Below, one piece after another: positions 10,819-21,500 of a stretch of DNA of 64,000 nt (position 1 is its first letter; each line of letters starts with the position of its first letter). Below the pieces are notes generated by a model that was not told the origin of the DNA, did no database searches, and saw only the letters and a program-made list of their open reading frames with translations. The DNA lies in assembly GCF_002234675.1 (NCBI RefSeq), contig NC_019862.2, positions 21,262,160 through 21,326,159 on the forward strand, written 5' to 3'. The stretch is from Oryzias latipes (Eukaryota; Chordata; Actinopteri; Beloniformes; Adrianichthyidae). The position numbers were made by a program, and so were the translations under genes.

Positions 10819-11223
10819 TGATTGACAGACAGACCCATTCTCCTGAAAAAGCTCTTCATGAAATAAATAAGCCATTGTGAAAAACAGCAACATGAAATAA
10901 AAACAAAGCTACTTTGGAAAATATTGATTTTGAAATACGAGCTTCTGAAAAAAGACAGAATTATAATAATATTCAACATGATAAAAAATGAATATTTTAA
11001 AATGCTTTTTTAAAATAATGAACAGGTTTTTAAAGCAAAATGAAATATATTGAATAATGACTAATTTAAAATCTGTGTGCAGGTTTTTCACAATTTCATT
11101 ATCTTTTTGTATATTTATGAGATTTATGAGATTTATAGGTTTATTGTGTATTTGCATGAGGTCATATTTATTTATTTAATTAAATATTTATTTATTTAAT
11201 TATGAACAGTATAGGACTCCATA
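10819..11223 (-). repeat. Right arm of the foldback element
   Basis: Inverted copy of 8146-8549 with only scattered substitutions and short length differences. Confidence 0.9.
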
Positions 11224-11225
11224 GT

Positions 11226-11336
11226 CCCAAATAGGCTGCTCCATCGTAGAACTCAGTCTGGAATGTCACACTTTGCATTTCTGAGCTCCTCTACTATGTT
11301 CCAGACTGAGATCTACGATGGACCAGCCTATTTGGG
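11226..11336. repeat. 111-bp imperfect hairpin between foldback element and psmg4
   Basis: The left arm (11226-11262, CCCAAATAGGCTG...CAGTCTGGAA) is complementary to the right arm (11299-11336, TTCCAGACTGAG...CAGCCTATTTGGG), with a few mismatches. The loop is about 36 bases. It starts three bases beyond the foldback element. It may be a tiny foldback MITE or a transcribed hairpin. Confidence 0.75.
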
Positions 11337-11787
11337 CCACCATGTAAGAAAAATAAATGTCTGAGAATAAAGAAATAAAATTAAGAGAAACAATTAAGTT
11401 TCCTTTTCTTTTAAGAATAAAGTTGTAAAATTTTTAGAAAAAAAGTTGCACAGCGTTAAAAAAATCAATTTCCGGGAATGAAGTCACAAGTTTATTGCTT
11501 CAAAAAGTTGTAACTTTACAAGGAAATGGTCAGGTCTTTTTTTGAAAACAAAATTTTACTTATGTCTTTTAAAATGTTTTTAACAAAGACACACATTATC
11601 TATACCCGTACATTTAATTTATGTGATATCAAATGGATATCGATTGTTTTTGTTTTCGATTACTCTGGTCTGACATCCATCGCTGTGGGGGGTTATCGAT
11701 TGCTTATGTCTGCCAGTTAGTCAGAGCAGGAAGCCTCGGTGGTGTGCACGGCTAAAGCTAACATTCATTGAATGAACGTGTTCAAAA
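11337..11787 (+). promoter_or_regulatory. Presumed psmg4 5' flank and promoter region
   Basis: About 450 bases between the hairpin and the psmg4 start. I see no TATA box near the start codon and no clear CpG cluster. Assignment as promoter rests on position only. Confidence 0.35.
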
Positions 11788-11952
11788 ATGAACGGAGCGG
11801 ACTTCCGAGGAATTTCAGTTCATAATTTTTCTGAGAAAATCCTGGAGCAGGTCGTCCACTTCCATGTCATGAAGTTGGACGGCGGGTTCTTCCTCTGGGT
11901 CGGTTCGGCTCCGGTTCTGTCCAACTTAGCGGTCTCTCTGAACAGCAAATAC
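11788..11952 (+). CDS. psmg4: psmg4 coding exon 1
   Basis: Codons 1-55, ending in phase 0 at the consensus donor GTGAGT (11953). Carries the V-H-F-H-V-M and F-F-L-W-V-G motifs typical of the family. Confidence 0.95.
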
Positions 11953-14900
11953 GTGAGTACAGAACCCAGGTTTGTTTTGCTGACATTTAACTTTAAGCTA
12001 AAACCTGAACGTTAGCAATATAAACGTTATTAAAACCCTAAAATAACTCATGAAGTATTTCAATAAAGTCAGCTGAGTTTGGAACTTTAATATAACATAA
12101 AAACACATTTTAGTTAATTCCATTAAAAGAAAAAAATTCTTTGATATTTTCCAAAACTAGCTTAATTTTTGTTGTTTACATTTATTTTTAACTTTTAATA
12201 GTTTTTTCCCCCAAATTAAATGAGCAAGTCATAGTCACAGTCACAGATTTTTATTATTATTAATAATAACAGTAGTAGTAGTTGTAGTAGTAGTAATGTT
12301 GTTTTTTTATTTTTATTTTTACAATTACTTTATTTAAAAAAATTGCCTTTCCAAAAACATTGCCTGACTCCAAAATAACAGATTTAGTCTTCCTTCGTGA
12401 ATATTAAAACAGGAAAATGCAATTCATAAAGACACCCCACATTTTTCACCCCAAATGATCTTGTTTATTTAAAACCAAAAAAAAATCATTGAAGATTTTA
12501 GGTCATATACAACTAAACAAATAAAATGTCTCATGTTGTTTTTTTCTTCATTAATGTTTGTCTTCTTTGAAAATTTTTACAAAAGATCCCTGCTTCTAAA
12601 TACATTGAAGCTAAATGTGAAAATATTCTCATTTGAATTTTTAAATCTATAATTTCCCAATAATTCTAATCTCTTGTTTATCATAAGAGACCTTTCATTC
12701 TGTCTGTCATTGTATCCACTGACTTCAGTTCTGCAGTCTTGGATTGATTATTTACAACAGACATCGTTAAATATTTAGTTACTCCATCATGTAAAAAGTT
12801 TACTCTGGAAAATCTATTATTATTTCTTTCCAACTGTTTTATAATCCGGATTGGCTTTAAAAATGCGGAACGCAATTACAAAGAAATCAAACTTTCTTTT
12901 AGTAAGAATCTAGTAATTATTTCCTGGTTTTACATGCTGTTTGTTTTTGTTTGCAGGATTCAATGCCGTTATCTACGCTGGTGATGGGGGACCCGTCTGA
13001 GACCACTGCGAGTTCTTTAGCACAGAGATTAGGTAATCTCAACCCTTTCTATCATTTTTTTTCATAGCTTTATGAGTCCAAAGACAACAAAGTTAAAACT
13101 ATTCCTTCTTTTCCTGTCAGGCAGTTTCAATTATCATCAGATCTTTCTTTGGAATCACTCCTCTTATAAACCTAATAATCCCTTCACTACACATATGCTT
13201 TACAAGACAAACTTCATAATCCATCTGTCACTCATTATTCCACCTAAACACAAGTACAGATTAAAGTTAAACAGAGATGCATATAACTGTGAGAATATTA
13301 ACAGAAAGAAATTAACCAAAAATAATGGAAGTAAATTATTATTATTTTAAATTAATACATTTTTGGCCCTAAAAGGTCACTTTAAAGAGTTTCACTTCTC
13401 TTAACTAGGTTTGAAAGTAATTAATTATTTTCACATGTTATTATTTTTTCATTTACCGGTACATTTTAGATTTGGCTGCTCCATTAGCCAATATAGGTCA
13501 ATGCGAATGCCCTTTCTGCCTGCAGGGGGCGCCACAAATCATAACGATTATTTTTTAATTATAATAAAGCTTGTTAATACCAATTCTTCTTTCAATGAAA
13601 AAAATGTATATTGAAAGATGCATAATTATCATAACTCAAAATGATGCTTCTCTCCTGAAAAAAAGCTTTCCAGGACACAGAAGAAAAGAATTTGGAAAAA
13701 GCAGGAAGAATAAGAGTTAAAGCACTAAGATTAAATGCATCTTCAGTTATTTAGCACAGTGAACTGTTCAGTTAAAAATGTCTTAACAAGCAGCTTCAAC
13801 ATGGTATGTTATTAATCTCTAATAAGTACAGTTTTTTAAAAATCTAAGATACAAACCAGTTAAAGTAATTTTTACATCAGACATCTTCATAGATTGTTAC
13901 CTTTGTAGTTATTATAATTATTTCAGCGGCTGGGTAGCTCAGTTGGTAAGGTGAGAAGCCACCACCAGAAACCAGGGTTCGATTCCCGGAGGGGCCTGAA
14001 CAATGGTAGTGGGGGCAATTAACATCACCTTGGGCAAGACCCTTAACGCTACTGCCTCCTGAGCGCGGTTCGGCTGCAGCTCACCGCTCCCCCAGGGGAT
14101 GGGTCAAATGCGGACAACAAATTTCCCATTGTGGGATAAAAAAAACAACAAAAAAAACATTTCATTAATTAGCAGGTTTTTTATGTTATAGTTGGGTTTT
14201 CATGTTGGATTAAAACCTTTTTTTGTCATCTATTGACATGTCGGGTGACTTATAGGAAATATAGGCAGAAATAATGATATTCAGCTAAATTTAAGATGGA
14301 GGCGAGGAGGGCGGACGATGAGAGGGTCTGGCTTTGACTCTAACTTTTGGAGTTCAAAATCTCCTTTGAAACAAAATAACGCCACAAAAATCAATTATTG
14401 ATGTACAGATACCTCAACGTATTCACTCATGTGTTAAATGATACTTTATTTACGGAGATGAAGAGGATTCAAATATGAATATTTGACATTTTGTTATCTT
14501 TTAGATTAAGAGCAAAGCTTCCCTCCAAAGCTTTTAGGAAAAACAAATGAGTGATTTCATAAATAAACCAACATATGTTTAGGTCAATACAAAATGCTCT
14601 TTTAAAGGGAGATGACATTCAGTTTATTGCATTAGTCACATCATGTACCTGTACGGGCGCCTCTGGTTTTTGGGATGTCTGTGGAGGGTTGTAAAGAGGA
14701 GCGGCAGGTGTGTTTTGCAGTTGCCTTAAGGAATGTACCATTGTCGTACGTGGGGTAGGCGTATCGTGAAGTATTTGTAAAGATGATGCAAGTTACCCTC
14801 ACTTCTGATGCAGGGGGGGGGTGCTGTTGTGCGGCGCCCTCACACCACACTAGTCGTTGGTGAGGTGCGCATATCACAAATTCAAGCGCACTTATTTCCT

Positions 14901-15394
14901 GATCAGCTCTAATGGGCTCCCTGCACTGGGTGCAAGTTTGGGGGGGTGAAAAAAAATGTTATATTTGTAAGACGCGCCTGCGTCTGACCTACTTCGCTCT
15001 TACCTACCCTTTGTGGTCGCATAAGTGTTCGCGTTGACCCATCGCCTGGAGCATGCCCATAGAAAAGATGTGCGTGACCATCTTTGCTCTACGAGTTCAA
15101 TAAGCGTTCTTTGATCTTAAAATTTTGTGCGGGCCACCTGCGTACATTTGTCCGCCGTAGTCCGGCCGTATCAACATATAAGGGCAGTTGTTGTGACTAA
15201 GGCATAAGCTAAGCAAGCTTGTATGTTTACTGTCAGGGTGGGCATCAAAGAGAAATTGCGTCTGTTTTGCAGCAAAGAGGACGGAGAAGCAGGTCTTTGT
15301 GAGCTACAGTCTTCCCATGAGCGACTCCAGCCTCAGTCTGTTGGTAGAAGGCCGAATCAAAAAGGAGCTGGAGCTTCACCCGGAGCACTTTTAA
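11788..15394 (+). CDS. psmg4: psmg4, proteasome assembly chaperone 4 (3 exons)
   Basis: The join of 11788-11952, 12957-13032 and 15273-15394 gives 120 aa (human PSMG4 123 aa) with matching phases. In the family, PSMG4 pairs with PSMG3 and helps assemble the alpha ring of the 20S proteasome in the cytosol. Conserved features seen: S-V-H-N-F-S near residue 10, E-Q-V-V-H-F-H-V-M near 20-28, F-L-W-V-G near 35-39, N-L-A-V at 46-49, then G-D-x-S-[ED]-T-T, L-A-Q-R-L, K-Q-V-F-V-S-Y and a C-terminal L-L-V-E-x-R-I-K. The first ATG gives the expected length. The gene lies head-to-tail behind bphl and converges on slc22a23. Intron 2 (2.2 kb) carries a SINE. No defect is visible. Confidence 0.95.
12957..13032 (+). 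CDS. psmg4: psmg4 coding exon 2
   Basis: Acceptor TTGCAG before 12957, donor GTAATC at 13033. Encodes D-S-M-P-L-S-T-L-V-M-G-D and the conserved L-A-Q-R-L. Confidence 0.94.
13519..13532 (+). promoter_or_regulatory. Candidate CTCF-type site in psmg4 intron 2
   Basis: CCTGCAGGGGGCGC fits the CTCF core motif, same orientation as the sites near bphl exon 1. Motif evidence only. Confidence 0.35.
13926..14160 (+). repeat. tRNA-derived SINE in psmg4 intron 2
   Basis: The 5' head resembles a tRNA with an A box (GGGTAGCTCAGTTGGTAAGG) and a B box (GGTTCGATTCCC) about 35 bases on. A conserved body follows (CTTGGGCAAGACCCTTAA, GGGTCAAATGCGGA), ending in an A-rich tail. This layout is typical of fish V-type or AFC-type SINEs. 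It is not a functional tRNA gene. Confidence 0.85.
14161..15272 (+). other. psmg4 intron 2, right part
   Basis: The stretch 14640-15200 is richer in GC and CpG than its surroundings, with a short G tract near 14813. That suggests a further decayed mobile element, but I found no convincing ends or coding frame. Confidence 0.4.
15273..15394 (+). CDS. psmg4: psmg4 coding exon 3
   Basis: Acceptor TTGCAG before 15273. Encodes K-Q-V-F-V-S-Y-S-L and L-L-V-E-G-R-I-K, ends H-P-E-H-F, and stops with TAA at 15392-15394. Confidence 0.95.
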
Positions 15395-15515
15395 ACAACA
15401 TAACAACAGCACACAGAAAGGTGAAGACCCACCCAACCGCTCTCCCTCATCAAACAAGCATCAAGTTACCAGGACAACCAATCACAGCCAGTTTGTTTGC
15501 TTTTTTTATTAGCAT

Positions 15516-15521
15516 AATAAA
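15516..15521 (+). terminator. psmg4: psmg4 polyadenylation signal
   Basis: Canonical AATAAA 122 bases after the stop codon, the first after psmg4. A short 3' untranslated region is inferred. Confidence 0.65.
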
Positions 15522-17748
15522 TTAGGAGGTTTATCAAAACTGGTAGGCCTATGGCTTTTTGTACAAATGCATCTTATTAAAAAATAACACTTAAAAAACA
15601 GTATTAGTGGCTTTTTTATGTTGAAAACATACAAACTAGTAACCAGACATGTGAGCTATGTGCTAAATATGGAAACTATTTGTATTTCAAGAAAACAAAC
15701 GAGTCACGATTTAGGCGTCTTTATGTTTTGGAAGAAAGAAAAATTGGCACAAGTCGGCAAACTATGAATATTGATGCAGTTCTGGTTGATGTTGGGTTTG
15801 GAAAGTGGTTAAACCTACACAAGTCACGAGGCCAGACCTACACTGCTCTACTCTAATCCTCACAAACACTTACTCCAGAAAATGGTTGAATATTGTGCTT
15901 TCTGTTCAGAGGAACTGAGGTTCACAACACGGTGCAAAGGAGGAAGAGGAGGAGGTGTGGAAGTATCTACAGAGTGTTTCTAGCTAACACCCCTCCCCTC
16001 GCTTCTGTGGAATTCAAAAATAAATCCAGAATTTCTTTGATTTCATTCGATCTGGTCTAAAAAAAAAAAAAAAGAAAATCACATTAAAGCCATCTGAGAT
16101 GCGTCATCAGACACGGCGAAGGTCACTCCAAAATGCCCATTCAGCTCCCAAATGTGGTGGCGTCGATTCTCCGGCTGATGGACAGCCATCATGCGCCCAC
16201 CACGGTGTTAGGTTAGAAGTCTACACCGGCCTCACCGTTACACATAAAGTGACTTCTATTCAAGACCACAACAGAGACTAAAATTAAAATCATGTTGTGC
16301 CTTTTCATGCATTAAAAAGAAATCGTCGTGGTTTTAGCCCAACCCTGGATTTCCACTATCTTGGCTGAAATTCACAAACACCTGATTGTGTCTTTAACAT
16401 TTAGTGCAAAAAGAACCTGTGGAGAATGTGGGAAAGCAACAAAGAAAAGTCCCAGAGCAAAGCTCACGCTTCACCTGTCTGCAGCCTCTGTGGGGTCAGG
16501 CAGGGTCACTTTCCAAATATATCAGTCAGACTATAAAAAAAATGAAGTCCAGACTTGCTTAAAAAGTATGATTTGAAGTCTTACTTCATAGAATTTTGTG
16601 AAGGGAACGCACAGACGTCACTGCTCTGAAAAAACGCCTGTTGAGCTTTCAAATACCGAAACGCCACAAATGAGTTTTGTTAATATATTGGGGGGGCGCA
16701 TAATGGAGATTTTACCATTGACTGTATATGAAAACTAGACTGGACGAGCGGGACATCACCCATAAAAAATAGTTTACCAGGTCCAACAAAATGCAGTGTG
16801 GTTCTGGTGCCATTTTTTTCATTCGGACACTGGCATGTTGGAGCCGGACGACGTCGGTAAGTGATTGGCCCGAGTCGGTCTCGGTCAACGTTTCTATGGC
16901 AACTACTGTCGCCAATCAGGAGTGAGCTTGTCGGAAGTCCACACCACTACCACTTGAAAGGGGGCTTGGGACAATCTGTCAAACAGATTGAAGGCGAGAG
17001 CACCTCCTTTTATCTAGGCATCTGATTGGTCAGTTGATAACTTGTATAACATCTGCTACAGTAAAAATATGAAAACAATTTGGATTCGAAAGAAAAAGGG
17101 GCAAGTTATGCTAGTGGGGCAAGAATGGTTATTTTGACAAATGGAGGAACTGAGTAATAGCTGTTTATTTCTCAATTGAAGTCTGAGTTTCTTGGAGTCA
17201 GCAGAACTTCCTGTTTGAAACGTGAGGGGGGAGGAGTCACTCCGTCCAGTTCTCATATGCAGTCCATGGATTTTACACTAAAAACCTTTCAGGAAATTCT
17301 TTTCATTTTATGACAGCGTTAATGCCAGAGCTGTGGCCTGAATTACTGCAGATCTCAGGAGTGAAAACTAATTAAAATCATATATTCTATGTTTTACCTG
17401 AATAGGAACTTTAAAATGAACATATTTATATATTTCTATTCATATTCATATTCATTTTGCTTTAGACAAACCAGACAAAGGCATCTTTTCCGCTTGGCTT
17501 TCAATAAAAGACTGCCTCACAGATGTTTGTCACATCCAGACTTCTGTTAATATCTGGGCTTATATTCACCTGCCGTTTACATCACAGCTGAATGTTTTTA
17601 AACCCACTAGCAGCTCTAATTCTTGTCTAAAATGACTCTGTTTAGTCTCTGAAATCATCATCATCTCATAAAATTGTCTTGGTGACATGTCTGGACTTAG
17701 AATGCATTTACTCTTATACTTTATAGATTAGAACATCTTGCAAATGTT
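15522..17748. other. Spacer between convergent psmg4 and slc22a23
   Basis: No gene recognised. It contains the inverted-repeat element at 16712-17275. The rest is unremarkable AT-rich DNA with short A and G tracts. Confidence 0.6.
16712..17275. mobile_element. Non-autonomous element with ~40-bp imperfect inverted ends
   Basis: The left end reads TTTACCATTGACTGTATATG and then GAAAACTAGACTGGACGAG. The right end, inverted, reads AAATCCATGGACTGCATATG and then AGAACTGGACGGAG. The match extends about 40 bases with several substitutions. No coding capacity. Family unassigned. Confidence 0.65.
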
Positions 17749-17754
17749 TTTATT
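17749..17754 (-). terminator. slc22a23: slc22a23 polyadenylation signal
   Basis: AATAAA on the minus strand, 382 bases past the slc22a23 stop codon. It is the best canonical signal I see in that flank. Confidence 0.55.
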
Positions 17755-17881
17755 CCTGTGACTTTCGTGACGTCTCTCAGACATTTCAAAAGTCTTTTCC
17801 TGTGTTTCTGCGTCAGGACAGTGGCGTAGCATTCCTTCTTGAAAAGGGCAATTTAAAAAGATAAAAGTTCTTATTGCATGA

Positions 17882-17898
17882 CCCCCCCCCCCCCCCCC
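17882..17898 (-). repeat. 17-base G tract in the slc22a23 3' untranslated region
   Basis: A run of 17 C on the + strand, hence G17 in the predicted slc22a23 transcript. Such a run can form a G-quadruplex in RNA; that is inference. Length may vary between individuals and assemblies. Confidence 0.6.
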
Positions 17899-18135
17899 TA
17901 ACCCCCACGCACCCCTCTGACTGCTGCCCAAGACAATTGCCAGTGCCTCCCCCCACCACAACGCTCAGAATGCTTACAGACTTCACTTGTTCTGTTGTTG
18001 TTTTTTGGCAACAGTGCTTCATCATCAGTCTTCATCACAAACCTCACAATAGAGAGTTCATCAGGTTTCTGTTTCCCTTCACGGTTTTGTTCACGAGTCT
18101 GCGATGAGTCTGTCTGATGCCGCAGCAGAGGGCGG

Positions 18136-18556
18136 TCAGACCCCATTGGCTATGGCGCAATTTCCAATCACCTCCCCGCCTGTGGCGAGAGCATAAGAGG
18201 CAGGAACCGCTGCCAGAGCGGTGGCCGCCGCCACTGTGGCGCTCCCGGTGGCTGTGAGGTGCAGCGGTGTGTCGTGGACGCGGGAGTAGTCCTTGTCGCA
18301 CTTGGCCAGGAGAAGGTGCTGCTCTCCGTGTTGGAGCAGAGTCTGGCGCGTGAAGGTCTCTCCGTCGGCCAGGCTCTCGGGGAGGGGCTGGCCCCGCGGT
18401 TCCGGCAGCAGCAGCAGACAGATGATGCACAGCAGCGTGCAGCAGGCGAAGATCACGTGATGCAGGAAGTAGCCCTTCTGGTTGTGGAGCTCCATGATGG
18501 GAGCGGTGAGCATCCCAAAGCCGGCGCTCGCCAGGACCAGGCCCAGACCCCCACCC
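18136..18556 (-). CDS. slc22a23: slc22a23 coding exon 10 (C terminus)
   Basis: Acceptor CTGCAG precedes 18556. Encodes G-G-G-L-G-L-V-L-A-S-A-G-F-G-M-L, the last two membrane segments (F-A-C-C-T-L-L-C-I-I-C-L-L-L-L-P-E), then a cytoplasmic tail rich in Ala and Thr ending in TGA or TAG-type stop at 18138-18136. Confidence 0.94.
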
Positions 18557-21500
18557 CTGCAGGAAAGAAGGCAGGTTTGGTTCAGAGTCTGAAAAAATGT
18601 AAAATACTGCTGGAAAACTAAATTTGTTTAAAAAATTAAGGATTTTCTCACAGTCTCCTCTGAATATAACCCAAATACAAGTAGAAAACGGGTTTTTCTT
18701 TTTTCTGATTTAAACTTTCATGTGGAACCAACAAGCAAACCCTGAACGACCTTTTCCATTTAACTGCAGGTGAACCCTGGTTTGGTTCAGCACATGAACG
18801 TGAAAGCAGACTGTTGTTTTTGTAAGTTAACTAAAGAACACAAGTCCAACAAACTTCACAGAATTCAGAATTCCTTTTGGACAAAAGTGCCCCCAAATGG
18901 AGCAGTGCTGATGTGATTACATGTTGCTTCCAGGATGTTAATGTGAAAACAAACCAAGTGTAGATCTGAAGCTTTCTATACCCATCTAAGCTAAGCCTAC
19001 CCAACTATCAGCGTGGAAAAATGCCTAGAAAATGGACATAAAACAATAAAAAATAGTTTTTCTGTTTATTGTTCTGAAGCAACCTCTTTAGTCGCCTCAA
19101 CCTTTTTTAAATGAGTTTTTGCAGCTTCATAGTTCTTCTGATTTCAAAATACCAGTTTTTACATTTTTTAGTGCATGTAAACTAAAAGCAGAAGCCCCAC
19201 ACACCAAAATCTTTATACTAGATTACAAATCACGGTTAGCAGTCATAATTCTTATTTTCTGCACTTTTCCTGCTCTCATCACTCGGTTGTTGTATCTGAA
19301 CCTTTAGATGTCTTTCCAAGACAAAAAACAAGCCTGTCTGTGATTTACTAAGATCGGAGACATCAACATATGACCTGCCCAATCCCTGGCTCATAGAGAT
19401 TTCTTCTGTTCTAAAAAAAACTTTGAATACTGTTGTTTTTTTCAGGCCTAAATAAAAGTTTTTATTTATTTTATTTTTGTATTTTGCAGGCTCTATCTTT
19501 ATCTACCCAGTTATGTTAATATTCTGTATTTTGTAATAACCTAACTTCTCTGTCTTTTTGTTTTCTATGTCTCAGTTTCAAGGATCTTTCGCTGCCCGTG
19601 TTCTGTTTTTGAGTTGTTATATTTTACTTTAAAATGTTGACATTCTTCCTGTGTTCTAATAAGATTAAGGTTTATTAGTCCTAAATCAAACCTTCTTGGT
19701 TTTCACTGAAAATTCTGGCCACAAGGTGGCGCCGCCGTGTAACTTTAGCAGGAATTGAGAGGCCACACTCAACTAAAACATGTTTAAAAAAAAAGCAATC
19801 AAAACGAGAGTGTGTAAATTACAGAGACGAATGGCTTTAGCCAGCTCCCTGTTCGCTAACCTGATGACGGTGGGGGTGATTTCTGCACAAAAGAAAATGC
19901 TGAGCGTGCTGACGGCGTGAGAGGAGAACATCCCGATGATTGAGAAGGCCACCGAAAACTTCCTGTTCAGCGTGTCGCGCAGGACTGTGCAGAAAAGAGA
20001 ATAAATAACGGTAACGAAAGCCAGAGGTTGTCCGGGTGAACGCTCACTCAGCACGGATCAGCAGACTGTGGGGCGTACCTGTGTCGTGGCGAAGGCTGTA
20101 CTTCCCAATTACTGAGGAGCGTTTGAGAGCAGAAGACATAGTTGAACGTCATTAGTAAGCACAGAGAACAGCACAGATCAGTCACAACAAGGAACAAAAA
20201 GCCTTCAGGAGAAGCCAGAACGGCCCAATAATGATTTGATGCTGAAGAATCAGGTTAGGGAGGCAGAAGACTCCAGCTTTTATCATTGCCTTGATGAAAA
20301 CGTACTGTAGTTTTATTGGAACTCAACAACACAACTCAAACTAGATTTAAGCATCTCTAGTGCATCTGTGAGCGGAGGAGGTAAACCTCTGTTCTCCAAA
20401 CCTGATTGAAGACACAACTTCAAAACACGCATTTTTTTATGTAAAGTATACGGCTTTAAAAGTGAAACGGAAGAGAAAAGTAAGTATGTTGTTCTCGTGT
20501 GTTGTGGTGAAAAGCAGACATTTTTTAAAAATGCATTGATAATCATAATCAAACCGATGCCTCCTGAAAGATTCCCCCCCTATTTGCAAGTGAACCCTGT
20601 TGTGGTTCAATAAAAATGTTTCTGAAATGTTCTTCAAATTCGGGATTGGCGATAGATTAGCAGAATAAAGTGGGGGAGGGAAAACGGACCTTTTTTCTCG
20701 AAAATAAAAGTAAAACATTACTAAAGCGTATGCAGTAACTCACAGTTTAGCAGACCCAACTGTAGCAGCGATGCCAGTGCCGTTATGATCATGAAGGTAA
20801 GCAGCCCTCCCCGCCGTCCCATCAGCCCCACTGCGGGGCAGAGCGCCAGGCAGGTGGCCACAGCGATGCCAGCCATGGTGTAATAGTCGGCGTGGCAGAG
20901 CGCTGTGGGCTGGGCCTCCGGGTCCATCATGCTGCGAGCGAAGCAGTGGTGAATCCCGTAACCTGTCAGGCTGCACAAACAGATGTGTTCCACATCGTCA
21001 TGCCCATCTGCATACAAGCACTTGTGTTCCTCATCATCAATCAGTGTTTGATCAGCAATGCAAGTGAGCACGGCCAGCCATTAGCCGAAGACACTTACGA
21101 GTTGACACACAGCACCACGATGTTCTTCCACAGGTTCCTGGTGCTCATCATCCGGACTATACAGCTCCGCTGGGGTTTCTTGTGCAGCTCCTGCTCCAGT
21201 TCTGGTAGGAAACATGAAACATGACATCTACTCCTTCAGTTCTTAATGAGAGATCGGCCACAGTGGACCTTTTTTTTTAATTTTTATGACAGATTAAGCA
21301 CGGCTGTGCCTTTAGACTGACACAGGAGCTTAATGCCTCACCATTATCTGTGTGTATTACCTCTGAGAGGCACAAAAATAAAGGAGTTAAACGCCCACAC
21401 TGGGGAGAAAGAAAGCTGCGCCGGCAACAAGACGAGAATCAGGCGTGACTCTACAGCTGCTCATTTGGGGTTATGCAGGAACTATTTCAGGATTCACAAC

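Larger units (their letters stand above)
8146..11223. mobile_element. Foldback DNA element with ~404-bp terminal inverted repeats
   Basis: The left arm (8146-8549) and right arm (10819-11223) are near-identical inverted copies. Their outer ends are TATGGAGTCCTATACTG and its complement, and they continue without large gaps to the TGTCAATCA motif. If the outer TA is the target duplication, the tip is TGGAGTCC and the insertion is TA-type. Beyond the arms the two halves are only loosely alike. Neither half has a recognisable transposase. The total of 3,078 bp includes the nested element at 9149-10417. Superfamily not assigned. Confidence 0.85.

Noticed and set aside
13926-14000. Possible tRNA gene
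   Set aside because: A and B boxes exist, but the cloverleaf is incomplete and the head is joined to a SINE body and A-rich tail.
14640-15200. Possible additional psmg4 exon or separate gene in a CpG-richer stretch
   Set aside because: psmg4 is complete without it and the frames show no domain; it looks more like an old mobile element, whose ends I could not define.
18044-18621. Overlapping frames on both strands over slc22a23 exon 10
   Set aside because: Only the minus-strand frame with the transporter C terminus continues from exon 9 and matches the family.
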